DNA from: JBDNJM01 sp041687755
GTDB lineage: Bacteria > Planctomycetota > UBA1135 > GCA-002686595
NCBI GenBank assembly: GCA_041687755.1
Contig: JBDNJM010000017.1
Location: 1-64,000 of the forward strand
Length of the DNA stretch: 64,000 nt
Reading direction: 5' to 3'
Shown: piece by piece, positions 52,152 through 61,169 of the stretch
Layout of the letters: each line of letters starts with the position of its first letter
Position numbering within the stretch: the stretch's first letter is position 1
Translations under genes and position numbers: made by a program
Notes under the pieces: model-generated
Told to the model about the DNA's origin: nothing
The model's database searches: none
The model's input: only the letters and a program-made list of their open reading frames with translations

Positions 52152-54860
52152 ATGGCTCCCACCGACCCCTACAGCGACGACTACGGCACCGACGAATTCG
52201 GCAACTCGCCGACCGACGGAGCTTCGTTCGGCACCCCCGCCGACCCGGCCAGCGACGACCGGGCACCGACGCCTCCGATGCACCTGGGTGGGCAGCCCTC
52301 CCCCGTGCAGCCGCCGCCGGATCCTTTCGCTGATCCGCAATCGACGGAGCAGAGCGCACAGGAGCTCGACCTGCCCGATCCGCAGGAGCACATGGCTCCG
52401 CGCAGCGAGCAGGTGGAGATCCTCGACGACGAGCCCGAGCTGGCGGAGGACGGCTACGTAGGCGACGGCGGCTACGGCGCTGAGGGGGGCGACGGCGACG
52501 ACGACGACAACGACGGCTACGGTTACGGCGACGACGATCCCTACGGTGGGGGTGCCGAGGGCAACGGCCAGAGCCTCGAGCAACTCGAGCTCGAGCTCGG
52601 ACAGCGCAAAGTGCTGCGCACCGCGGGCATTGGAGCGTTGCTGCTCGGGATGCTCGGCGGCGGCGGCTACTACGCCTGGGACAACGGGATGCTCGACAAG
52701 CTGCCGCTCGAGAAGCTCGGATTCGGCGGCCCTTCCGAGATGGCGACGTCGGTTGAGGCTCCCGCCGCGCCGCGCTTCGGTGACGACGCGGATCCTGTGG
52801 AGCTCAGCGCGTCCGAAGAGATCGCGTCGCTCGACCCCCAGATTTCGGCGGAAGAGGGCACCACGGACGAGCGGTCGCCCGCCGTCTTCGTCTCGGCTTC
52901 GAGCGCCCAGGCCTCGAGCGCCTCGCCGGCCAAGCTGCTCGGCGGACTGTTCAAGTCGCCCGAGGCCCAGGGCCCGGCCCCGTTCAGCGCCCAAACGCCC
53001 GTCGAGGACGTTCAAGGGTTCGATCCGTTCGCGGAGCTCGACGGTTTGGCCGTCGCCCCTGAGACGGAGGCCGACCCCATCGAGGAGCAGGCGTTCCTCG
53101 GATACCCCTACGGCCAGGTCGAGCGGTCTGAGCCCTTCTCGGGCTTCGGCGGCTTCGACTCGACGTTCCAGGGGGAGCAGGGCGAAGTGGCTCTCGAGGC
53201 GGACGAGCCCTCGCCCTTCGAGGACGCCGAGCTGCTCGCGCTGATGACCTTCGACTTCGCCGGGGAGGGATGGTCCGAGGACCTGGACACTTCTTCGGGC
53301 GAGCTCGGGGACGCGTTCGGTGAGACCCTTCTCGAAGACGAGCCGGCGTTCGCTTTTGCCACGCCCTCCGAGGGCTCGGACGAGACCGAGTCGGACGCCG
53401 CGGAGCTGGAGTCGATCGAGTCCGACGGCGAGGCTTGGATCGATCCCCTGGACGCGTTTGGCATCCTGTCCGAAGAGGCCTTGGCCGACGCGGGCGAAGA
53501 GCCCGGCCTCGACGCCGAGTTCGGCGAAGAGCTGCCCGGTGAGCTCGATCCGACATCGGGTGACGAAGTGGCCGTGGCCGACGGGGAGCCCGAGCAGGGC
53601 GCCGAGGTGTTCGGCGACGAGCAAGCGCTTGGCCTTGACGAGCAGGACCCGTCCTTCCCCGACGAGCAGGCGGCACTCGAGTTCGAGCCCGAGCTCGAAG
53701 GACAGCTCGCCCAGGCCGAGCCGGGGGATGCGTTCGAAAGCGATCCGAGTCACGAGCTGAGCGACGAGTTCGCGGGCATTGAGCTCGACGGCATGGCGCT
53801 GCTGTTCGATGAGCCGTTCGGCTACGTCGAGGCCCTGGAGTTCGACGCGGTTGCCGACGAGTCGTCGGGGTTCGGCGATCCGGCTTTGACGGATCCTGTC
53901 GCAGTCGTGGAGTTCGAGGACACCACGGACCTTGGCGACTTCTCGAACGACGAGGGCGCAACGGACCTCGAGGACCCCGCGGCCTGGACGGATGCAGAGC
54001 CAAGCTTCGACGATTTCGGAAACTTCGCTTCCGCGGAACCGACCCAGGACATTGCGCCGACGGAGCAAGCGCCGACCGAAACCGCGGCCGCTGTTGAGTT
54101 TTTCGACCTGCCCGAGGGTGAGGGCACCGGCCTCTTGGCCGTGCGCACCGGCGATCCCGCCGGGGCCACCGGCTTCATCGAGCTGGAGTCGGAGTCGGAG
54201 TCGGAGGCGGCGACGAGCGCGCCCGGCGGCTTCGGCACCGAGGACGATCAGGGACCGGCGTTCTTCGGGCCCGGCGGCAGCGTTGCGACCCCCGGTCAAA
54301 ACTTCGGCCAGGGCGGTGAGCGCGAGACGCGCAGCGGTGAGTTGACCTACGAAGATCAACTCGACCTCCCGCGGAACCCCGGCGGCCTCTCGATGGCCGA
54401 GCCGGAAGACTTCAACCACATGTGGCTGAGCGAGAGCGTCCCGACGGACGCCGTGAGCGGGGACCGGCTCCTGCTGACGCCCTCGGTCGGCGGCGTGCGC
54501 CTCCACAGCAAGAACGAAGAGGTCTTCGACGGCCGCCTGTTCGCCGTCGGCAACGGCACCTACGTGCTGGAGAACCGGATGGGGCGCATGACGCTCAATG
54601 CCGCGGACGTCGTCCGAGTCGAGCGTCTCGTCAACGTGCCGCTCGAGCTGCGCACGACGCCGTTCGTCCCGACTGGAGATCGCGTTCAAATTCGCACGGC
54701 CGGCGGCTACCTGTACGGCCACGTGCTGAGCCAGACCGAGGGCCGCGTGCTGCTACTGACGGACAGGGGCGCCCGCCTGACCCTCGAAGACGTCGAGGTC
54801 GAGCCCGCTGCGCGGGATATCTCGGGTGCTAGCCTCGCGAACCTGCGCCAACCTGACTGA
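52152..54860 (+). CDS. Large acidic membrane protein with two Sm/SH3-like C-terminal motifs
   Basis: 902 aa. Residues 1-150 are acidic and Gly/Asp/Tyr-rich. One membrane segment lies at about 154-175 (RTAGIGALLLGMLGGGGYYAW). Residues 180-750 are a long acidic, aromatic-dotted, low-complexity region with loose repeats of the EFED and FG type. The C-terminal about 130 residues hold two similar beta-barrel-like motifs: GGVRLHSKNEEVFDGRLFAVG (about 780) and GDRVQIRTAGGYLYGHVLSQ (about 842), each followed by a G-x-x-L-x-x-x-DV strand. No family is recognised. It may be an envelope scaffold with the acidic region outside the cytoplasm. Confidence 0.75.
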   Translation: MAPTDPYSDDYGTDEFGNSPTDGASFGTPADPASDDRAPTPPMHLGGQPSPVQPPPDPFADPQSTEQSAQELDLPDPQEHMAPRSEQVEILDDEPELAEDGYVGDGGYGAEGGDGDDDDNDGYGYGDDDPYGGGAEGNGQSLEQLELELGQRKVLRTAGIGALLLGMLGGGGYYAWDNGMLDKLPLEKLGFGGPSEMATSVEAPAAPRFGDDADPVELSASEEIASLDPQISAEEGTTDERSPAVFVSASSAQASSASPAKLLGGLFKSPEAQGPAPFSAQTPVEDVQGFDPFAELDGLAVAPETEADPIEEQAFLGYPYGQVERSEPFSGFGGFDSTFQGEQGEVALEADEPSPFEDAELLALMTFDFAGEGWSEDLDTSSGELGDAFGETLLEDEPAFAFATPSEGSDETESDAAELESIESDGEAWIDPLDAFGILSEEALADAGEEPGLDAEFGEELPGELDPTSGDEVAVADGEPEQGAEVFGDEQALGLDEQDPSFPDEQAALEFEPELEGQLAQAEPGDAFESDPSHELSDEFAGIELDGMALLFDEPFGYVEALEFDAVADESSGFGDPALTDPVAVVEFEDTTDLGDFSNDEGATDLEDPAAWTDAEPSFDDFGNFASAEPTQDIAPTEQAPTETAAAVEFFDLPEGEGTGLLAVRTGDPAGATGFIELESESESEAATSAPGGFGTEDDQGPAFFGPGGSVATPGQNFGQGGERETRSGELTYEDQLDLPRNPGGLSMAEPEDFNHMWLSESVPTDAVSGDRLLLTPSVGGVRLHSKNEEVFDGRLFAVGNGTYVLENRMGRMTLNAADVVRVERLVNVPLELRTTPFVPTGDRVQIRTAGGYLYGHVLSQTEGRVLLLTDRGARLTLEDVEVEPAARDISGASLANLRQPD

Positions 54861-54900
54861 ACCCAGAGGTCACATAGCCCCCCACCGGGGGTAGTGCAAA

Positions 54901-54931
54901 GCAGCGCGGCGTCCCGTGGACGGCGCGCTGC
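54901..54931 (+). terminator. Hairpin after the acidic protein gene
   Basis: GCAGCGCG (54901-54908) pairs with CGCGCTGC (54924-54931), with an inner GTCC/GGAC stem. Located 40 bases after the stop. The T-tract is absent, so it may be a stabilising or weak terminator stem. Confidence 0.5.
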
Positions 54932-55117
54932 TGCCTTAGGCCCTGGCTCACAACCGTTCGGGGTTCACTCGGGCCCCGTTCTTGGCCCCGGGCTAGGGGC
55001 ATCGCTGACGTCGTTGCGAATCCACCACGGATCGTCGAGGATGGACGCCGTCAGCGCGCCGACCGGCCCCCGGTCAGGTGCTCTCCGGGGGGTCCGTCCG
55101 CCAGGACCCCAGGCTCC

Positions 55118-56749
55118 ATGCACGCTCCCATGCTCCGCACGATCTTTCCGCACGCCTGGCTCTTCTTCGGGCTCGTCTGCCTGCTCGGCATTTGGTCACC
55201 GCTCGTGACCGCCCAGGGCGCAACCGCGCTGACTGCCCATGTCGCGCCGGCGTCCCTTGGCGTGCTCCAAGACGAGAGCGAGACGGTGCGCGACTTCCGC
55301 AAGCTGTTCCGCCGCTTCGAAGATCAGGCCGATCAAATCGAAGCGATCTACGGGTTGCGCGGGATCGAAGACCCCGAGGTTGTGGACGCCCTGCTGCCCG
55401 TGCTGCTTCACAAGGACCGCGAGGTCGTGCGCGCTGCCGTTCAGATCCTCGGCGAGCTGAAGGAGGAGGCTCCCCGATTGGCCGTGCGCGACGCGTTCAT
55501 GGGCGCCAAGAAGGACGAGGAGCGCGAGGGTCTCTTGCGCGCCTGGGCGGCGGGCGGGTTCCCCGTGCAGGCCGAGGACTTGAAGCTCGACAGCGCCTTC
55601 AAGAAGCTCCTGGGCAGCCGCGATTGGCGACTGCGCCTGCTTGCAGCGGAGGCGCTGGTGCCCGCGCTCGACGCGGCCTTCGAGCGCGTCGAACCGCTTC
55701 TGGGCGACTCGGAGGCGGCGGTGCGCTGCGGCGTGCTCGACGCCTTGGCGAAGAAGAAGGTCAGGGCCGTCGTGCCGGCCGCGATCGCGGCGCTCGAGGA
55801 TTCGGAGTGGCAGGTCCGGGCGAGTGCGGCCGCGGCTCTGGGGCGCGTTCGCGACCAGCGCTCGATCGAACCGCTGATGGCCAAGATCAAGACGGAGGAG
55901 GGGCGGCTGCTGGCGGACTACACCACGGCGCTCGAGCGCATCACCGGACGCAGCTTCGGGCTGGATTTGCCCTCATGGGAGCGGTTCTGGACGAACTTCA
56001 GCGACCGTTTTGTGATCCCCACCGACGAGGAGATCGCGAAAGAGGAGGCGGCGCGCAAGGAGAGCGCGAAGCGCTACGGTGCCGGGACCAGCTACCACGG
56101 CATCGAGACCCCGAGTCGAGCCATCCTGTTCGTCGTGGACGTGTCCGGTTCGATGGAGAACTGGATCATGGAGCGCGACCGCTACGAGGAGGGCAAGTAC
56201 CCGTCTTGGTCGCGCATGGACATCGTCGCGACGGAGCTGGCGGCCACCATTGAGGCCCTCGAGTCCCATGTGAAGTTCAACGTGCTGTCGTTTGCGACGG
56301 GGCTCGATGCCTGGCGCAACCGGCTCGTTCCCGCCAACGCGCTGCAGAAGGCGGCCGCGAAGGATTGGGTGTTGAGCCTGGAGCCGATCGGCGGAGAATC
56401 CGCGCGGGAGCAGGCGGCGAGCGGTCTTAACACGCCGGCCGACCTGTCCGCGGGCAAGACGAACACGCACGGCGCACTGATGTACGCGCTCGGCGTGCTG
56501 GACGAGAAGGGCAAGCGCGTCGACGACGACGACTACAAACTTGAGGTGGACACGGTGTTTTTCCTGACCGACGGGCGGCCGACGGTGGGGCAGTTCATTG
56601 ATCCCGGCGACATTCTGCGCGATGTGTTGGAGGCCAACGCCATCCGCAAGCTGGTCCTGCACGTCACGGCGATCGGACAGTTCAACAAGACCTTCTTGAG
56701 GCAGCTCGCGGAGCTGAACGGCGGGCAGTTCGTTGACTTGGGTAGCTGA
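55118..56749 (+). CDS. Exported HEAT-repeat and von Willebrand factor A domain protein
   Basis: 543 aa from ATG 55118 (an ATG at 55130 is possible). A signal peptide (LFFGLVCLLGIWSPLVTAQ) is followed by HEAT/PBS-type helical repeats (about 60-260): IYGLRGIEDPEVVDALLPVL and VQILGELKEEAPRLAVRDA. The VWA domain (about 325-540) has the metal-binding DVSGSMENW (MIDAS), TNTHGALMYAL and FFLTDGRPTVG. VWA domains bind partner proteins through a divalent metal ion. Planctomycetes have many such exported proteins; the ligand is unknown. It is followed by dispersed element C. Confidence 0.88.
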   Translation: MHAPMLRTIFPHAWLFFGLVCLLGIWSPLVTAQGATALTAHVAPASLGVLQDESETVRDFRKLFRRFEDQADQIEAIYGLRGIEDPEVVDALLPVLLHKDREVVRAAVQILGELKEEAPRLAVRDAFMGAKKDEEREGLLRAWAAGGFPVQAEDLKLDSAFKKLLGSRDWRLRLLAAEALVPALDAAFERVEPLLGDSEAAVRCGVLDALAKKKVRAVVPAAIAALEDSEWQVRASAAAALGRVRDQRSIEPLMAKIKTEEGRLLADYTTALERITGRSFGLDLPSWERFWTNFSDRFVIPTDEEIAKEEAARKESAKRYGAGTSYHGIETPSRAILFVVDVSGSMENWIMERDRYEEGKYPSWSRMDIVATELAATIEALESHVKFNVLSFATGLDAWRNRLVPANALQKAAAKDWVLSLEPIGGESAREQAASGLNTPADLSAGKTNTHGALMYALGVLDEKGKRVDDDDYKLEVDTVFFLTDGRPTVGQFIDPGDILRDVLEANAIRKLVLHVTAIGQFNKTFLRQLAELNGGQFVDLGS

Positions 56750-56842
56750 GTTGAATGGCTGTGAGGGGACGCGCTGCCCGAGCGAAGTGCCACTCAAGCG
56801 CTTTCTGGTCCAGCGGCTTGCGCCGCTGGAGCATGCGGCCTG
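56750..56842 (+). repeat. Dispersed intergenic element, copy C
   Basis: Begins right after the stop of the VWA gene. The core 56780-56841 matches copy A at 49 of 62 positions without gaps. It contains AGCGGC-TTGC-GCCGCT, a 6-bp stem. Same orientation relative to the upstream gene as copy A. Confidence 0.55.
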
Positions 56843-57364
56843 TCCGCCCTTCGTGGACCATCGACAACGCTTCAGGGGGAGTGGGCAGCCGTCGCGTTGA
56901 GCAGACTTATCGAGGACTGGGCTTCATCGGGTCCGCCGCGCGGTGCTGAAGCCCGGCGTGCGGGCGAGTGAGCTCGGGGGGGGGGTCCAGCTCTTCGAGC
57001 CATGGTTGTTCACTGGATGCGGTCGAGGCCATGGCTCCGCGGGAGCTCTGGCCGATTGCAGGCGGCGCTCTCTGCTCGAGCAGGACTCGGGAGCGGGACG
57101 CGATGGGGCGGGGGGAGGGTGGTGGTCTCCCAGGTTGAGGGATCCCAGGCCTTCGTGGTTCGGTCGATGGGAGTGGCGGGGGGGCGTCGAGCAGGCGCTT
57201 TCGCGGTGGGCGCTCCGTTCCGGATGCCCGGCCTGGCAGGTGGGGGCCGGTGGGACGGGGTCTCGGCTCCGTCGAGATCGCTGTTCCCGAAGTCTCGATC
57301 CGTGAAGCCTTAGGCTCGCAGGGGTTGACCTGCCCCAGGTCCCCGCTAGAATCCGCGGCTCAGT
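56843..57364. other. Intergenic, 520 bases upstream of the tRNA
   Basis: No recognised gene. Open frames give low-complexity products. Nine consecutive G bases occur near 56977-56985. A tRNA promoter should lie near 57310-57360, but no clear hexamers stand out. Confidence 0.35.
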
Positions 57365-57441
<77 letters not shown>

Positions 57442-58522
57442 CTTTCGCTTCTGGGCGAAGGGGGTCGATGCCGGCGGGCCGGCAGGAGTCGCAGAATCGC
57501 GGCAGGGCATGGAGCGTCCTCGATTGCGAGAAAGCGACAGACAGCGGCCTGGTCGGCGCGTTTCGTTCTGCCGAGCCAAACGGGCACATGCTCCCCCGCC
57601 CCAGCACGAGTCCCGCCCCACCTCGACTCGCGTCCCGGCGAGGATCGCGCGTGCCCACGCAGGTTCCCACCGGGCGCTTGGGGGCACCCGGAGGGGCGGA
57701 TCCCGGTTGCCGCCGGTCCGCACGGCCGGCGCGTCCCGCAGCCCTGACCGGGGAGCCGCATCCGGCCTCGCGGCTCGGGGTGGGGCCTCCAGTGCGGCGG
57801 TAGGAGCCCCAGGAGTACGTTTGGGGCCTAGAAACGCGAGGGGCAAGACCGACTGGCAGGAGATTCGGGGGGCAGGATTCGGTCCACCGTGGAATTCGCG
57901 CTGGACCCTTGGCGTCCGATATGCCGATAATCAGACAGCGCAGCCCGCCGGGCCGCGCTGAGGCGCTGGGCAGTGAGCGCTCCGGAGGTGCGCGAGGGAC
58001 TTGGTCCCCGCATCTGGAGACGACCCCCACGCCGATTCCCAAGACGATCTGTCGGGTCCTCGCGTGGCCTGCAGTCTCGGGGAGCCCCTGCAACCAGGGG
58101 GTTCCGTGGATCTCCGCAGGGCCGGGCTGCCGGTCGATGGGCCACCCTTGGGCTGGACGCTTGGCGTCGTCCGATCGCCTCGAAGCGATGCCTGGCCCCG
58201 TGGCCGAGGAGGTCTCTCCCGGTTCATCGCGGCGCGTTCGCGAAGCCAGCCTCCCCCGAGCCGCACCGTCCGGCTCCGGAAACAAGACCACTCGACTCCG
58301 CAGCCCTCGACGGGACTGGAATCGAGCCCTTCAGAGCAACTGCTCGAACCCCGCGCGTGCGCGGCTGTGGACCCCGTTCGAGGTCCGCAGATCGCCCGCT
58401 CGCAACGGAGGATTCGGCGTTCGACGCTCCCCTCGAGGACCGCGGAGTCCGCCGATTCGATCCTTCGTATTCCATGTTCGATTCCGCATGCGGCCAGACG
58501 CCGGATGCGATCGAGCCCACAG
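57442..58522 (+). other. Long region between tRNA-Pro and rho
   Basis: 1,081 bases. No recognised gene or RNA. The rho frame is open back to about 58001 but codes an arginine-, serine- and proline-rich product with no motif. A GATAAT hexamer at 57926-57931 may be a -10. A long leader could serve Rho autoregulation, as the rho gene is attenuated by its own product in other bacteria. Confidence 0.35.
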
Positions 58523-60901
58523 ATGACCGGCCTCCGCGACGAGGTCGAATACCACGACGTGGTCACACGAGACACCTCAGGTGGCGTGGATTCGGAGGCT
58601 TTGCCCTTCGGAGCCATCGACGCCGACGGAGCCGAGACGAAGTTGAACTCGGCGCCCAAGAAGACAACCAAGAAAGCGGCCAAGAAGACCGCTTCCCAGA
58701 CAACGGCGAAGAAGACGACCAAAAAAACCGCGAAGACCGCTGCGAAGAAGACTTCGACGCGTGCAAAGGCGAGCGCGGATGAGGCGGCTGACGGGGCGGA
58801 GGACGCGCCCGCGAAGCCGGCGGTGAAGCGCGCGACCAAGAAGAAAGTCACCAAGAAGACAGTTTCCAAGCGTGCGAAAGCGCCCGCGAAGGAAGCGGTC
58901 GCGGACGTGGTGGAATCGGATGCTGCGAGCGTCAAGCCCGAGCAGTTCGACGAGACGGCGAAGCAAGAGACGGCGAAGCAAGAGACGGCGAAGCACGAGA
59001 CGGCGAAGCACGAGACGGCGAAGCACGAGACGGCGAAGCACGAGACGGCGAAGCACGAGACGGCGAAGCACGAGGCCGTCGAGCCCAGCGCTGAGGCGAA
59101 CGCTGGCCGTAGGAAAGTGCGCACACGCACGCCGAAGGCCGAGCGCAACCGGCTCGCTGAGGAGCGGCGGGATGCGGCCGCGCGCATGTCGGTGGCGCCC
59201 GCGAGTTCCGCTGACGACGAGCCGGATTCTGGCGAGCGCGAGCCCCGCAAGGGCCACGACGGATCTGGAAAATCGACGAACTCGCCCGAGGGTCGCAGTT
59301 CGCGCGGTCGCGGACGTCGCCGCGGGCGGGGTCGCTCGCGCGGCGCAGAGGACGAACAGCCCAGCCGCGACAAGGAGCCGAGCGCGGAGGCTCGGACGAA
59401 CGCCCCGATGGAGGCCCGCACGGAAGCCCCGAAGGATCCTGCGCCCGCGGACGACGCCGAGGGCGGCGGTTCGCGTCGCGGAGGTCGCCGGCGGCGCGGG
59501 CGTGAGCCGAAGGAGCCGCGCGGCAATTTCCGGCCGGATGCGCCCCAACCCGAGAACACCCGCTCGAGCACGGCGGCGCGCACGCGCCGCGGCAAGCCCG
59601 GCAAGCCCGGCAAGCCCGGCAAGCCCAGCGCTCAGGAGCCCGAGGCCGGGCGCGGACGCGGGCGAGGTCGTGGACGCGAGCGTGGTCCGGAGCGTGGCCC
59701 GGAGCGCGGGACCGAGCGGGCCGCGGAGCGCGAAGCGCGCGGGCGCAAGGAGCGCGCGCCCCTGGAGCACAAGAAGCAGGTCGGTGGCGAGTGTGAGGGG
59801 CTGCTGATCACGGACAAGGGCGGGCACGGCAAGCTGCGCACGGCCGAGCGGCAGTACCTGCCGCATCGCCAGGACGACGTGCACGTGTCTCCGCGGCTGA
59901 TCGAGAAGTACGGCCTGCGCGAGGGCTCGATCATTACGGGTCGCTTCGGCAGGGGCATGGGCAAGCACAAGTTCGACCTGATCGAGGTCATCGAGGTCGA
60001 CGGACGCAAGCCGGCGGACGCGCGCAAGCTGACGCCGTTCAAGGCGCTCACCAGCATCGATCCCGACTTCCAGTACGAGCTAGGTGATCTGACGGACGAC
60101 ACGAGCCTGCGGGTGATCGACCTGATCTGCCCGATCGGTCGCGGACAGCGCGGGCTGATCGTGGCCCCGCCGCGCACCGGCAAGACGATCCTCCTGCAGA
60201 AGATCGCCAAGGGGATCGAGGAGCACTACTCGGACGTGAAGCTGATGGTGCTGCTGATCGACGAGCGGCCCGAGGAAGCGACCGAGTGGCGCCGCTCGAC
60301 CGGCGGCGAGGTCTTCTGCAGCACGAACGACGAGTTGCCCAAGGTGCACGTCGAGCTAGCCGAGTCGGTGTGGAAGCGCGCCCAGCGCCTGGTCGAACTC
60401 GGTGAGGACGTCGTCCTACTGCTCGACTCGATCACGCGCTTAGCCCGGGCCTATAACCACGTCAATGGGACCTCCGGCAAGACCATGTCCGGCGGACTGG
60501 ACAGCCGGGCGATGGAGCGACCGAAGCAGTTTTTCGGCTGCGCGCGAAACACCGAGACCGCCGGGTCCCTCACGATCCTGGGCACGACCCTGATCGAGAC
60601 CGGGAGCCAGATGGACAAGGTGATCTTCGAAGAGTTCAAAGGCACCGGCAACAGCGAGCTGGTGCTCTCGCGGAAGCTCGCCGATCGCCGGATCTTCCCG
60701 GCCATCGATATCGAGCGGTCCGGGACGCGCAAGGAGGAGAAGCTGTTCTCGGCGCAGCGCTACAAGCGGATCGTCACCCTGCGACGCGTGTTGAGCCGCA
60801 TGAACTTCATCGAGGCCATCGAGTTGCTCTCGATGAAGCTCGACGACGTCGAGCGCAACGACGACTTCCTGAAGCGCTTCGAGGTCGATCCGGAGGCGTG
60901 A
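58523..60901 (+). CDS. rho: Transcription termination factor Rho with a long disordered N-terminal extension
   Basis: 792 aa from ATG 58523 (ATG 58505 is an alternative), nearly twice the usual 420. Residues about 40-140 are lysine/alanine repeats of the histone-H1 type (KKTTKKAAKKTASQT). Residues 143-183 are eight ETAK(Q/H) units. Residues about 250-410 are Arg/Gly-rich (RSSRGRGRRRGRGRSRG). The normal Rho follows: the cold-shock RNA-binding domain (about 420-490), Walker A APPRTGKTILL, VLLIDERPEE, LLLDSITRLARAYN, and the Q/R-loop region GKTMSGGLDSRA. The core is complete and should be an active helicase. The extension probably binds RNA or drives condensates. Confidence 0.95.
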   Translation: MTGLRDEVEYHDVVTRDTSGGVDSEALPFGAIDADGAETKLNSAPKKTTKKAAKKTASQTTAKKTTKKTAKTAAKKTSTRAKASADEAADGAEDAPAKPAVKRATKKKVTKKTVSKRAKAPAKEAVADVVESDAASVKPEQFDETAKQETAKQETAKHETAKHETAKHETAKHETAKHETAKHEAVEPSAEANAGRRKVRTRTPKAERNRLAEERRDAAARMSVAPASSADDEPDSGEREPRKGHDGSGKSTNSPEGRSSRGRGRRRGRGRSRGAEDEQPSRDKEPSAEARTNAPMEARTEAPKDPAPADDAEGGGSRRGGRRRRGREPKEPRGNFRPDAPQPENTRSSTAARTRRGKPGKPGKPGKPSAQEPEAGRGRGRGRGRERGPERGPERGTERAAEREARGRKERAPLEHKKQVGGECEGLLITDKGGHGKLRTAERQYLPHRQDDVHVSPRLIEKYGLREGSIITGRFGRGMGKHKFDLIEVIEVDGRKPADARKLTPFKALTSIDPDFQYELGDLTDDTSLRVIDLICPIGRGQRGLIVAPPRTGKTILLQKIAKGIEEHYSDVKLMVLLIDERPEEATEWRRSTGGEVFCSTNDELPKVHVELAESVWKRAQRLVELGEDVVLLLDSITRLARAYNHVNGTSGKTMSGGLDSRAMERPKQFFGCARNTETAGSLTILGTTLIETGSQMDKVIFEEFKGTGNSELVLSRKLADRRIFPAIDIERSGTRKEEKLFSAQRYKRIVTLRRVLSRMNFIEAIELLSMKLDDVERNDDFLKRFEVDPEA
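58952..59071 (+). repeat. Eight tandem 15-bp units in rho
   Basis: GAGACGGCGAAGCAA (two copies) and GAGACGGCGAAGCAC (six copies) run without a gap from 58952 to 59071, encoding the ETAKQ/ETAKH repeat. In-frame, nearly identical units point to recent slippage expansion. Not a CRISPR array. Confidence 0.95.
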
Positions 60902-60993
60902 GAGGCCGCGGGAGGGGGCGCTGCCACGGCGCAGTGCCCTTCAGCCGCGTCTTTGGCCGATCGTCTGACGACGCTGGAGCGCACAGAGCGCTC
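60902..60993 (+). repeat. Dispersed intergenic element, copy B (diverged)
   Basis: Begins after the rho stop with GAGGCCG, as copy A does. It shares AGTGCCC, TCTTTGGCC and ACGCTGGAGC in the same order with copies A and C, but needs a small gap to align. It contains CGTCTGACGACG, a stem with changed bases at the place of GCGGCTTGCGCCGC in copy C. It ends with GAGCGCACAGAGCGCTC, another stem that could help end rho transcription. Confidence 0.4.
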
Positions 60994-61169
60994 ACGGGAT
61001 GCACTGCGCGCACGGATTCATGATCTCGGAGCGAATCGAGACCGCTGATCGGAGTGCCTCGACTAGGCCGGCGGGGTGACCTGCGTAGGTCTCGGGGGTA
61101 GGGTCCCTCTCGAGCGCCCACCCGCGGCTTGCGGTCGCCGTTCGATCCGGCGAGACTCTGCAGCCCCCG

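Noticed and set aside
51960..54722. 920-codon open frame antisense to the acidic protein gene
   Set aside because: Mirror of the acidic low-complexity codons; no start context, no domain.
58952..59071. Repeat array considered as a CRISPR
   Set aside because: 15-bp units are directly adjacent, with no spacers and in frame with rho.
57931..59622. 563-codon antisense frame over rho with repeated Phe-Ala-Val-Ser units
   Set aside because: The repeats are the reverse complement of the ETAK units; no independent evidence of coding.
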